A stretch of 11,409 bases of DNA from Emergomyces orientalis (GCA_002110485.1 MOWL01000105.1:1-11409); one strand, 5' to 3'; counted from the first letter of the stretch, positions 1 through 10,373 are shown. Numbers and translations are program-made. Notes: generated by a model not told the origin, from the sequence alone.

Positions 1-14
1 GACTATGATATCTA

Positions 15-37
15 CCTGAGACTCAAAGAGTCTCAGG
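15..37 (-). other. 3'-terminal hairpin of LINE RNA (left copy)
   Basis: A perfect inverted repeat has 10-base arms (CCTGAGACTC and its complement) around a 3-base loop. It is the mirror of 10351-10373 and sits in the last ~100 bases of the element. In several LINE families a 3' stem-loop is what the reverse transcriptase recognises; that role here is inferred from position only. Confidence 0.7.
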
Positions 38-308
38 ATTTTTCTAACTTTAATACTAATTACTATACATTTTTTCTTCAAACAAATAGCACTTGCAATA
101 CTTGAATTCCAGCCCAGAATAGTCAGCAAATTGATTTTTCTTTTTTTTATTTATTTATTTATAAATATCTTTGAAGATTATTTATATTCTCTTTTTTTCA
201 TATAATTTTCAAGTGATTACAAAGAAAATAAATTAATGATAGACAAAATAACTCATGACATGAATACAAAGGAAATAAAAGACAGACTCTAACACAAAAG
301 AAATAGTG

Positions 309-326
309 AGATATTATATAATATCT
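309..326. repeat. 18-base perfect palindrome in 3' UTR (left copy)
   Basis: The sequence AGATATTATATAATATCT equals its own reverse complement. The same palindrome occurs at 10061-10078 in the right copy. It lies just downstream of the ORF2 stop. It could fold in RNA or act in 3' processing, but the A+T content makes chance palindromes more likely. Confidence 0.6.
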
Positions 327-357
327 AGCAGTTTTTATAAAGAAATATTTCAGATTC

Positions 358-3300
358 TCATTCATTTATATTTTCATCTTTGAAATAAATTGATTTCTAG
401 TAGCTATTTTGAGTTTCATTGAGAAAATCAATTAAATATTGACTGCCTATTTCAGTTGAAAATAGTAGTTTCATATTCATTTCTCTCAGCTTATATTTTT
501 ATATCTCAGTTCAGCTCTAAGTTCTTGATTTAATGAGCAATTCATTAAGATATGTTCTGGGTCTTCAAGAGAGTCAATAATTTCACAATTTTCACTTTCA
601 ATATCAGATATTCTTTTCAAATAAGATTTGAAATAGCCATGACCTAGTTTCAATTGAATGATTGAGGAGAAAAGCTTCTTCTTGCACTTAAATAGAGCAT
701 GATTTCCATTTAGGTTTAGTTTCAAATCTAAGATAGTGAGGACTTTTTCTTTGTTTTTCCCATATTTTATGCCATTTTTCTAAGCAATTCTCTTTTATCT
801 TTCTTTTAATAAAAGACCATGAAACTATTTTTGAACTTGCAATATTTAGTTCTGTTCCTTTCTTTGCTGCTTCATCAGCAAGCTCATTTCCATGTATATT
901 TATATGAGCAGGAACCCAGCTCAGATATATCTTTGTCTTATATTTTAATTGAATTCTTTTGCATATCTTTAGAATTACTTCTATATTCATTTGACCATTA
1001 TGAATTTCATTTTTTTGAATTCTTTTCAAAGCTGCTTGACTATCTGAAAAAATCCATGCTTCTTTCATATCTTTTCTTTTTGAAGCTTTTATTTCTATCA
1101 GTTTAAAAGCTTTCATAATAGCATATAATTCAGCATCAAATACTTCACATTCATTTCCAATATTCCATGAATCTGATGTATATTTGTAATTATCTTCTGT
1201 ATATGCTATTCCAGCTCCTAGGCCTTTATTTTCATTCATTGAACCATCTGAATAGATTAGAATTGACTTTTTAAAATCAATTTTCTCTATTATTCTTCTA
1301 TGATTCTCAGCTTCTTCTGGTTTTGATAATGCGCTTATTTCAATTGAAATCATTGAGCCTAGTTTTTCTTTCCATGAATATAGCTTTTTGTGTTCAATCT
1401 TTTCAATATTTAATGAGGAGAACTCATTTTTAATCATTGAGCATACTCTATATAGTTGAGAAGGGATTTTTTTTCTATTTCTCTCATTTTCTTGATTTTC
1501 TTGACTTTCATTCCAATCTAGATATCTATTCCAATCTAAGTCATTTCCAGATTGAATTGGAGGATAAGATGTAGATATTCTTTTTCTAATTGAATGAATA
1601 TCTGGCATTTTCATGATTCTCAGTGCATAATTCTTGCATATCTTCTCAAATCTTATTTCAGGAGGTGATATAGAAGCTTCTATTTCCATAGCTCTACATG
1701 GAGAGGTTTTGAAAGCTCCCAGAATTCTTCTTAAAGCTGTATTCTGCAATTTTTGAAACTTATCTATGAAGTGTTTCTGGTTCTTCCACCATATCTGAAC
1801 ACCATAATCAGAAATAGATGCTATACATGCAATGTATAGCTGTCTCATAGCTTGAAATGATAAACCCCTTTCAGTATTAGAAAGTTGTATTATACTATTT
1901 AAAACTCTTTCAGCTTGAGCCATTCTTTTTTGAATATGAGATTTAAAATTGAGTTTTGAATCCAGCCAGATTCCTAGCCATCTTACAACTGATTTAGGCT
2001 TTATTTCTTGATTTAATAGATTTAAACTTATTTCCTTTTCATATCTTTTTGGAAAAAAGTGAATTAATTCAGTTTTTTCCATATCAAATTGAATTAGGTT
2101 TAAATCTCCTCTATTAAATATCTCTTGCGCAGCTTTTTCAATATTTTCACAATTTTCTTTTATTGTTCTTGAGCTGAAAATCAGACCTATATCATCAACA
2201 TAGCTAGGAGATCTCACTATCTCCATTTCTCTATCTTTGAATAGATTTTTTGTATATATAGCAAATAGAATTGGTGAGACTGGAGACCCCTGAGGAACTC
2301 CTATTTCAATTTCAGTAATATCTTGCTTTAATGAGTCAAAAAGTAGTTGAATATATCTTTTTGACATAAAACATATAACCCACTTTATTAATGCTTTTGG
2401 TAGTTTCATCTCTTGAAGAATAATTATTAGCTTATTCTTTGAAACATGATCAAAAGCACCTTTTATATCAATAAAAGCAGCTGTTGTAACTAAGCCTTCA
2501 TTTTTTGCCATTTGAATATCATGAATTATTGATAAAACTGTATCTATTGCAGAATTCTGTTTTCTGCCACCCATTTGATCATTATATAATAAATCAGTGA
2601 TTGAGCCTAGATATGATAATCTTGTTGCTATTATTTTTTCAAGAATTTTTCCCAAGCAATTCAAAAGTGATATAATTCTATAAGACTTTGGCATAGTAGC
2701 TTTTCTATTTGGTTTTGCAAGAACTATACCAGTTGCTTGTCTCCAGCATTCAGGGTGATACCCATTCTTCATTAGTTGAGAGAATAATTCAAATAATTCA
2801 TTTTTCAGAGAATGAAAGACTTTTTGAATGATTAAATGATTTATAGTATCAGGTCCTGCAGCTGTTTTTGTAGAACTTGTAAAAACAGCAGTTTCAAGTT
2901 CATTTCTAGATAGATCTGGCCAAGCCCATCTTGAATCTTCAATATATTCACATATTGAACTATATTGTTCAGATTGAGGTGGTTTTTGAAATAGAATTTT
3001 CATAAAAGCCTGACATTTTTGTTCAAAAGAATGAGCAATATATTCCTCATTTTCTATTTTATATTTTAGAGATGGAAGCTTTGCAACAGATTTAGACTTT
3101 GTATATTTAAAAGCTTTAAATATTTCTTTTCCCTGTGCATTCTCAAGAAATTTATTCCAGCAGCTAGTTTTAGCTTTTTTAATTAATGTGAAATATTCAT
3201 TTCTTATTCTTTTATATTCTTCATAAGATATGATATTCTCTTTCCATTCTTTTTTTATTTTTGCTAGATTTTTTCTTTTTTCTGTTATTTCTTCTGACCA

Positions 3301-4307
3301 CCAAGGTTTTGAGAATTCTGAGAGCTTTTTCTTTGGTATAAAGTTTTTAATGCTTTCTAATATAATTTCAGTTATTATATTAGTTCTACTTTCTAGCATT
3401 ATATCTGTTATTATTGTCTTTTCATTCCAATTTGATAATTCTTCTTTTTTTTCAAATTTTAAATCTTCAATTCTCTTATTGATTTCAGACCATTCAGCTT
3501 TTCAAAATTATATTGATTTGATAGTAGAGGATTCTCACATGTTTCCTTTTCATCAATTTCAATATTAAATTGAATAACTTCATGAGCAGATCCTGATGTT
3601 TCTTCTGAATTAATAAACCAATTATAGACCTTGTTTTCAATCAAATTTTTTGATAGAAAGGTTAAGTCTATGATTGATTTCTTCATTAAGTTGTTTCTAA
3701 AGAAGGTCTGTCTATCAATTTCATTTATAATATCTAATTCATGTTGTAGAGCCCACTCTACTATTTTCTCTGATCTTATTGAATAATCACATTCAGAATT
3801 CCACCATATATGATGTGCATTGAAATCACCACATATAATAGCATTTTTTTCTGGACTTAAATTCAGCAGTTCTCTGTCAACTGTCCATGAATTATCATTT
3901 ACCTTCAGTGATTTTTCATTATAAATATTTATCAATTGAATACTGTCAAATTGATTTCTTGTATCTATAATATCTCCAACTAGAATATCAGAATTAGATA
4001 TATAATTACTTTTTATATTGAATTGAAATCTTGATCTTTTTCTTGCATATATCACAACTCTTGCTTTTACATCTGATTTCTCTGGTAAAAAGCAGTGATA
4101 GCTTGAATGAGAAATTATAAATTGTTGTTCTATATCAAAATTTGGCTCTTGTAATAGAATGAAGTCAGTTTGCTCTTCAAAGCCTATCTGTAAGCATGAA
4201 TAGATAGCATCTTTATTTCTATCAACATTGTTTTGAATAAAAGTTATTTTTGAAGCATTTTTGATAGTTTTTTTCTTCTTTTTATTATTATTTTGTGTAG
4301 TAAACAT
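358..4307 (-). pseudogene. LINE ORF2 (endonuclease-RT-RNase H), frameshifted left copy
   Basis: This is the ORF2 polyprotein in three or more frames. The first piece, 4307 down to about 3500, carries the endonuclease. One base is missing in a T run at 3499-3502 (the right copy has five A in the same place), so the frame shifts there. The second piece, to about 688, carries the linker, the reverse transcriptase with its YVDD box and the whole RNase H. An extra base near 687-692 moves the C-terminal segment to another frame, and two extra bases near 496-500 shift it again before the stop equivalent at 358-360. Unlike the right copy it keeps TGG codons at the two places where the right arm has TGA. 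The start is the first ATG, 33 bases after the ORF1 stop. Each lesion is an indel, so long-read base errors are a real alternative to mutation. Confidence 0.85.
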
Positions 4308-4340
4308 GTACAAAAGGAATAAATTGAAGCTGTGTTTCTT

Positions 4341-5117
4341 TTATTCTGAATCAGGTAATAGATTATATCTATTATCTGTATTCAGAGCTGGAACTTCTAC
4401 TGCTTTCATAGAAATGAGATTTTCTTTATCTTTTCTCATTTTTATAGGTGTAACAGGGTTTAAGATCTGTCTATTTTTTGAAAAAGAATTTGACTCAGAA
4501 GAAATAGACATTTGAGAATTTCTTCTTTTTGTAGTTTTATCTATTTTCTCTGTATTTTGAGTTTCTTTTCTCCATTTCACATCTTTATTGAAAGACTTTT
4601 TCTTGAAAATGAAAATACAATCTTTTGAAATAGATGTGTGCTTTTCATAGCAATTACTGCATTTGATTTCAGTGTGATTGCAGATTTCACCTATTTTTCT
4701 ACATGTGTTGCAAGAATGTTCATTTGTTTTGTGATCTAAAGCACAAAACTGACATTTAGAATTTCTTTTACAAGTATTTGCAAAGTGTCCATGTTTCTGA
4801 CAGTTTGAGCATTGAATTTGAGATTTAATATTCTCTCTTGAATCTTTGAATTCAAATACTTTCATTTTCAATCCTGCAATTATAATATACTGTCGTTTTG
4901 ACTGTTCTATTGTATTTGTAGTAATTAAAACTGAAGCATTTTGATTTCTTTGTCTTTGCTCATAAGAATTGAGCCAAATTGGGGTTTTTTTCAAAGAAAT
5001 TGAATTATATATTTCAATTTCTTCTTTCAAATTTATCATGCCTTCTTCATGATCAAAGATTTCAACTGGAATATCATGTAATACAAATTTTCCCCATTTC
5101 TCATCTAGCAAACCTAT
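4341..5117 (-). CDS. LINE ORF1 (Gag-like zinc-knuckle protein), N-terminally truncated
   Basis: An open frame of about 258 codons runs from a stop just above 5117 to TAA at 4341-4343; no ATG begins it, so the true start is lost. The first ~20 residues, including KWGKFVLHDIP, resemble the conserved block before the zinc knuckles in Tad1-type ORF1 proteins. Counting from the TTG codon at 5111, a classical CX2CX4HX4C knuckle (CSNCQKHGHFANTC) covers residues 101-114. It is followed by Cys/His clusters CQFC...HKTNEHSC, CNTC and CSNCYEKH, up to about residue 165. The C-terminal ~90 residues are basic and Ser/Asn-rich. The expected role is binding element RNA and forming the ribonucleoprotein. ORF2 follows in the same frame after 33 bases. 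Unlike the right copy this ORF1 has no internal frameshift. Confidence 0.85.
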   Translation of the reverse strand: MGLLDEKWGKFVLHDIPVEIFDHEEGMINLKEEIEIYNSISLKKTPIWLNSYEQRQRNQNASVLITTNTIEQSKRQYIIIAGLKMKVFEFKDSRENIKSQIQCSNCQKHGHFANTCKRNSKCQFCALDHKTNEHSCNTCRKIGEICNHTEIKCSNCYEKHTSISKDCIFIFKKKSFNKDVKWRKETQNTEKIDKTTKRRNSQMSISSESNSFSKNRQILNPVTPIKMRKDKENLISMKAVEVPALNTDNRYNLLPDSE

Positions 5118-5329
5118 ATTTCAATGAACATGAAACTTGCTAACATGATGATTTTGAAATCTTTATTTAGTTTTTTGAATGAATTTCATCTTTGTGCTAT
5201 TCAGGACAGAAATGGATAATGAGTTTTTTAATCAGAAATGATTTTTTGTCAATTGTTATCAATATCTTTCGGAATTCAATAGAAATTGAAAAGAGAGAAA
5301 ATATTGATATTACAATGATATATTCAGTT
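5118..5329. other. Palindrome centre, no gene recognised
   Basis: This A+T-rich spacer lies between the two facing ORF1 fragments. I find no conserved coding sequence: the short open stretches entering it from either side carry stops and do not match each other in protein. At base level the two halves can be aligned loosely with many one- or two-base gaps, for example GAAAATTTGTATTACA on the left arm against GAAAATATTGATATTACA on the right. The spacer may therefore be a degraded or error-rich continuation of the arms rather than unique DNA. It has one CpG, at 5270-5271. Confidence 0.55.
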
Positions 5330-6049
5330 GAAATCTTTGATCATGAAGAAGGCATGATAAATTTGAAAGAAGAAATTGAAATATATAATTCAATTCTTTG
5401 AAAAAAACCCCAATTTGGCTCAATTCTTATGAGCAAAGACAAAGAAATCAAAATGCTTCAGTTTTAATTACTACAAATACAATAGAACAGTCAAAAGACA
5501 GTATATTTAATTGCAGGATTGAAAATGAAAGTATTTGAATTCAAAGATTCAAGAGAGAATATTAAATCTCAAATTCAATGCTCAAACTGTCAGAAACATG
5601 GACACTTTGCAAATACTTGTAAAAGAAATTCTAAATGTCAGTTTTGTGCTTTAGATCACAAAACAAATGAACATTCTTGCAACACATGTAGAAAAATAGG
5701 TGAAATCTGCAATCACACTGAAATCAAATGCAGTAATTGCTATGAAAAGCACACATCTATTTCAAAAGATTGTATTTTCATTTTCAAGAAAAAGTCTTTC
5801 AATAAAGATGTGAAATGGAGAAAAGAAACTCAAAATACAGAGAAAATAGATAAAACTACAAAAAGAAGAAATTCTCAAATGTCTATTTCTTCTGAGTCAA
5901 ATTCTTTTTCAAAAAATAGACAGATCTTAAACCCTGTTACACCTATAAAAATGAGAAAAGATAAAGAAAATCTCATTTCTATGAAAGCAGTAGAAGTTCC
6001 AGCTCTGAATACAGATAATAGATATAATCTATTACCTGATTCAGAATAA
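5330..6049 (+). pseudogene. LINE ORF1 (Gag-like zinc-knuckle protein), frameshifted right copy
   Basis: The frame is the counterpart of the left ORF1 from VEIFDHEEG onward, but three single bases are missing relative to that copy. One T is lost near 5395, giving a TGA at 5399-5401. One C is lost near 5495, within what was a CG in the left arm. One base is lost near 5507-5510, and a TAA lies close by. From about 5519 the frame is open again and encodes the CX2CX4HX4C knuckle (CSNCQKHGHFANTC), the later Cys/His clusters and the basic tail, identical to the left copy as far as I compared, ending at TAA 6047-6049. The downstream 176 codons could in principle be translated from an internal ATG at 5525. 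An RNA-binding role is expected for the family. Confidence 0.82.
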
Positions 6050-6082
6050 AAGAAACACAGCTTCAATTTATTCCTTTTGTAC

Positions 6083-9000
6083 ATGTTTACTACACAAAAT
6101 AATAATAAAAAGAAGAAAAAAACTATCAAAAATGCTTCAAAAATAACTTTTATTCAAAACAATGTTGATAGAAATAAAGATGCTATCTATTCATGCTTAC
6201 AGATAGGCTTTGAAGAGCAAACTGACTTCATTCTATTACAAGAGCCAAATTTTGATATAGAACAACAATTTATAATTTCTCATTCAAGCTATCACTGCTT
6301 TTTACCAGAGAAATCAGATGTAAAAGCAAGAGTTGTGATATATGCAAGAAAAAGATCAAGATTTCAATTCAATATAAAAAGTAATTATATATCTAATTCT
6401 GATATTCTAGTTGGAGATATTATAGATACAAGAAATCAATTTGACAGTATTCAATTGATAAATATTTATAATGAAAAATCACTGAAGGTAAATGATAATT
6501 CATGGACAGTTGACAGAGAACTGCTGAATTTAAGTCCAGAAAAAAATGCTATTATATGTGGTGATTTCAATGCACATCATATATGGTGGAATTCTGAATG
6601 TGATTATTCAATAAGATCAGAGAAAATAGTAGAGTGGGCTCTACAACATGAATTAGATATTATAAATGAAATTGATAGACAGACCTTCTTTAGAAACAAC
6701 TTAATGAAGAAATCAATCATAGACTTAACCTTTCTATCAAAAAATTTGATTGAAAACAAGATCTATAATTGGTTTATTAATTCAGAAGAAACATCAGGAT
6801 CTGCTCATGAAGTTATTCAATTTAATATTGAAATTGATGAAAAGGAAACATGTGAGAATCCTCTACTATCAAATCAATATAATTTTGAAAAAGCTGAATG
6901 GTCTGAAATCAATAAGAGAATTGAAGATTTAAAATTTGAAAAAAAAGAAGAATTATCAAATTGGAATGAAAAGACAATAATAACAGATATAATGCTAGAA
7001 AGTAGAACTAATATAATAACTGAAATTATATTAGAAAGCATTAAAAACTTTATACCAAAGAAAAAGCTCTCAGAATTCTCAAAACCTTGGTGGTCAGAAG
7101 AAATAACAGAAAAAAGAAAAAATCTAGCAAAAATAAAAAAAGAATGGAAAGAGAATATCATATCTTATGAAGAATATAAAAGAATAAGAAATGAATATTT
7201 CACATTAATTAAAAAAGCTAAAACTAGCTGCTGGAATAAATTTCTTGAGAATGCACAGGGAAAAGAAATATTTAAAGCTTTTAAATATACAAAGTCTAAA
7301 TCTGTTGCAAAGCTTCCATCTCTAAAATATAAAATAGAAAATGAGGAATATATTGCTCATTCTTTTGAACAAAAATGTCAGGCTTTTATGAAAATTCTAT
7401 TTCAAAAACCACCTCAATCTGAACAATATAGTTCAATATGTGAATATATTGAAGATTCAAGATGGGCTTGGCCAGATCTATCTAGAAATGAACTTGAAAC
7501 TGCTGTTTTTACAAGTTCTACAAAAACAGCTGCAGGACCTGATACTATAAATCATTTAATCATTCAAAAAGTCTTTCATTCTCTGAAAAATGAATTATTT
7601 GAATTATTCTCTCAACTAATGAAGAATGGGTATCACCCTGAATGCTGGAGACAAGCAACTGGTATAGTTCTTGCAAAACCAAATAGAAAAGCTACTATGC
7701 CAAAGTCTTATAGAATTATATCACTTTTGAATTGCTTGGGAAAAATTCTTGAAAAAATAATAGCAACAAGATTATCATATCTAGGCTCAATCACTGATTT
7801 ATTATATAATGATCAAATGGGTGGCAGAAAACAGAATTCTGCAATAGATACAGTTTTATCAATAATTCATGATATTCAAATGGCAAAAAATGAAGGCTTA
7901 GTTACAACAGCTGCTTTTATTGATATAAAAGGTGCTTTTGATCATGTTTCAAAGAATAAGCTAATAATTATTCTTCAAGAGATGAAACTACCAAAAGCAT
8001 TAATAAAGTGGGTTATATGTTTTATGTCAAAAAGATATATTCAACTACTTTTTGACTCATTAAAGCAAGATATTACTGAAATTGAAATAGGAGTTCCTCA
8101 GGGGTCTCCAGTCTCACCAATTCTATTTGCTATATATACAAAAAATCTATTCAAAGATAGAGAAATGGAGATAGTGAGATCTCCTAGCTATGTTGATGAT
8201 ATAGGTCTGATTTTCAGCTCAAGAACAATAAAAGAAAATTGTGAAAATATTGAAAAAGCTGCGCAAGAGATATTTAATAGAGGAGATTTAAACCTAATTC
8301 AATTTGATATGGAAAAAACTGAATTAATTCACTTTTTTCCAAAAAGATATGAAAAGGAAATAAGTTTAAATCTATTAAATCAAGAAATAAAGCCTAAATC
8401 AGTTGTAAGATGGCTAGGAATCTGGCTGGATTCAAAACTCAATTTTAAATCTCATATTCAAAAAAGAATGGCTCAAGCTGAAAGAGTTTTAAATAGTATA
8501 ATACAACTTTCTAATACTGAAAGGGGTTTATCATTTCAAGCTATGAGACAGCTATACATTGCATGTATAGCATCTATTTCTGATTATGGTGTTCAGATAT
8601 GGTGGAAGAACCAGAAACACTTCATAGATAAGTTTCAAAAATTGCAGAATACAGCTTTAAGAAGAATTCTGGGAGCTTTCAAAACCTCTCCATGTAGAGC
8701 TATGGAAATAGAAGCTTCTATACCACCTCCTGAAATAAGATTTGAGAAGATATGCAAGAATTATGCACTGAGAATCATGAAAATGCCAGATATTCATTCA
8801 ATTAGAAAAAGAATATCTACATCTTATCCTCCAATTCAATCTGGAAATGACTTAGATTGGAATAGATATCTAGATTGAAATGAAAGTCAAGAAAATCAAG
8901 AAAATGAGAGAAATAGAAAAAAAATCCCTTCTCAACTATATAGAGTATGCTCAATGATTAAAAATGAGTTCTCCTCATTAAATATTGAAAAGATTGAACA

Positions 9001-10030
9001 CAAAAAGCTATATCCATGAAAAGAAAAACTAGGCTCAATGATTTCAATTGAAATAAGCGCATTATCAAAACCAGAAGAAGCTGAGAATCATAGAAGAATA
9101 ATAGAGAAAATTGATTTTAAAAAGTCAATTCTAATCTATTCAGATGGTTCAATGAATGAAAATAAAGGCCTAGGAGCTGGAATAGCATATACAGAAGATA
9201 ATTACAAATATACATCAGATTCATGGAATATTGGAAATGAATGTGAAGTATTTGATGCTGAATTATATGCTATTATGAAAGCTTTTAAACTGATAGAAAT
9301 AAAAGCTTCAAAAAGAAAAGATATGAAAGAAGCATGGATTTTTTCAGATAGTCAAGCAGCTTTGAAAAGAATTCAAAAAAATGAAATTCATAATGGTCAA
9401 ATGAATATAGAAGTAATTCTAAAGATATGCAAAAGAATTCAATTAAAATATAAGACAAAGATATATCTGAGCTGGGTTCCTGCTCATATAAATATACATG
9501 GAAATGAGCTTGCTGATGAAGCAGCAAAGAAAGGAACAGAACTAAATATTGCAAGTTCAAAAATAGTTTCATGGTCTTTTATTAAAAGAAAGATAAAAGA
9601 GAATTGCTTAGAAAAATGGCATAAAATATGGGAAAAACAAAGAAAAAGTCCTCACTATCTTAGATTTGAAACTAAACCTAAATGGAAATCATGCTATATT
9701 AAGTGCAAGAAGAAGCTTTTCTCCTCAATCATTCAATTGAAACTAGGTCATGGCTATTTCAAATCTTATTTGAAAAGAATATCTGATATTGAAAGTGAAA
9801 ATTGTGAATATTATGACTCTCTTGAAGACCCAGAACATATCTTAATGAATTGCTCATTAAATCAAGAACTTAGAGCTGAACTGAGATATAAATATAAGCT
9901 GAGAGAAATGAATATGAAACTACTATTTTCAACTGAAATAGGCAGTCAATATTTAATTGATTTTCTCAATGAAACTCAAATAGCTACTAGAAATCAATTC
10001 TATTTCAAAGATGAAAATATAAATGAATGA
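6083..10030 (+). pseudogene. LINE ORF2: AP endonuclease, reverse transcriptase, RNase H (two in-frame TGA)
   Basis: One frame of 1315 codons runs from ATG 6083 to TGA 10028-10030, broken only by TGA at 8876-8878 and 9017-9019, both TGG in the left arm. The endonuclease (about residues 20-250) shows QNN, LLQEP with catalytic Glu54, GDFNAHH with Asp161 and Asn163, SIIDL with Asp214 and His242. A linker contains KPWW near 335. The reverse transcriptase (about 520-790) has FIDIKGAFD (Asp614), GVPQGSPVSPILF, SYVDD (Asp705, Asp706) and WLG at 777. RNase H (about 1015-1150) has YSDGS (Asp1021), AEL (Glu1060), SDSQAA (Asp1089), His1135 and Asp1145, a complete catalytic set. The first stop falls after the RT, so the truncated product would be endonuclease plus RT. 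The C-terminal segment has GHGYFKSYL and PEHILMNC. The upstream TTG at 6077 is in frame, but ATG 6083 is the better start. Confidence 0.9.
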
Positions 10031-10060
10031 GAATCTGAAATATTCTTTATAAAAACTGCT

Positions 10061-10078
10061 AGATATTATATAATATCT
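10061..10078. repeat. 18-base perfect palindrome in 3' UTR (right copy)
   Basis: AGATATTATATAATATCT is its own reverse complement and lies 30 bases after the ORF2 stop. It matches 309-326 in the left copy. It may fold as a short A/U hairpin in RNA; no function can be assigned. Confidence 0.6.
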
Positions 10079-10350
10079 CACTATTTCTTTTGTGTTAGAG
10101 TCTGTCTTTTATTTCCTTTGTATTCATGTCATGAGTTATTTTGTCTATCATTAATTTATTTTCTTTGTAATCACTTGAAAATTATATGAAAAAAAGAGAA
10201 TAGAAATAATCTTCAAAGATATTTATAAATAAATAAATAAAAAAAAAGAAAAATCAATTTGCTGACTATTCTGGGCTGGAATTCAAGTATTGCAAGTGCT
10301 ATTTGTTTGAAGAAAAAATGTATAGTAATTAGTATTAAAGTTAGAAAAAT

Positions 10351-10373
10351 CCTGAGACTCTTTGAGTCTCAGG
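10351..10373 (+). other. 3'-terminal hairpin of LINE RNA (right copy)
   Basis: Ten-base perfect arms, CCTGAGACTC and GAGTCTCAGG, enclose a TTT loop. The stem has six G-C pairs in a very A+T-rich region, so it stands out from its surroundings. It ends 43 bases before the AAT tail, where LINE 3' recognition structures are found in families with stringent 3' end recognition. It could alternatively be a transcription or 3'-end signal. Confidence 0.75.

Larger units (their letters stand above)
1..357 (-). other. 3' UTR of left LINE copy
   Basis: This is the non-coding stretch downstream of the ORF2 stop position on the minus strand and the mirror of 10031-10387. It holds the terminal hairpin at 15-37, an 18-base A+T palindrome at 309-326 and a T-rich run near 141-148, one base shorter than its partner in the right copy. 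I see no coding potential. Confidence 0.75.
1..5117 (-). mobile_element. Tad1/I-type LINE, left copy (5'-truncated, 3' tip off window)
   Basis: On the minus strand this stretch reads ORF1, a 33-base gap, ORF2 and a 3' UTR, the order of a non-LTR retrotransposon with endonuclease, reverse transcriptase and RNase H. It is nearly identical to the plus-strand copy at 5330-10442. Position 1 pairs with 10387, so the last ~55 bases, including any (AAT)n tail, lie outside the window. At the 5' side the ORF1 frame meets a stop just above 5117, so the N-terminal part of ORF1 and the 5' UTR are missing. The sequence is A+T-rich with only about three CpG dinucleotides by eye. Assignment to the Tad1 group rests on the ORF1 zinc-knuckle pattern and the ORF2 domain order; placement within that group is not possible by eye. 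Confidence 0.88.

Noticed and set aside
5192..5401. A small gene across the palindrome centre
   Set aside because: Its last third is just ORF1 of the right copy in frame. The rest has no match on the opposite arm and no motif.
8876..9019. TGA read as Trp (alternative genetic code), since TGA replaces TGG and TGA also appears where Trp is expected in the fragment at 10443-11331
   Set aside because: Trp is TGG everywhere else in both arms, TGA is also the natural ORF2 stop at 10028-10030, and TAA stops interrupt the second element too. Ordinary G-to-A mutation explains it.
819..9572. Several open frames of 80-112 codons antisense to ORF1/ORF2 (for example 819-1106, 3230-3568, 4261-4515 and their mirrors)
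   Set aside because: They are Phe/Leu/Ser-rich shadows created by the A-rich coding strand, have no recognisable domain and overlap well-supported LINE coding sequence.
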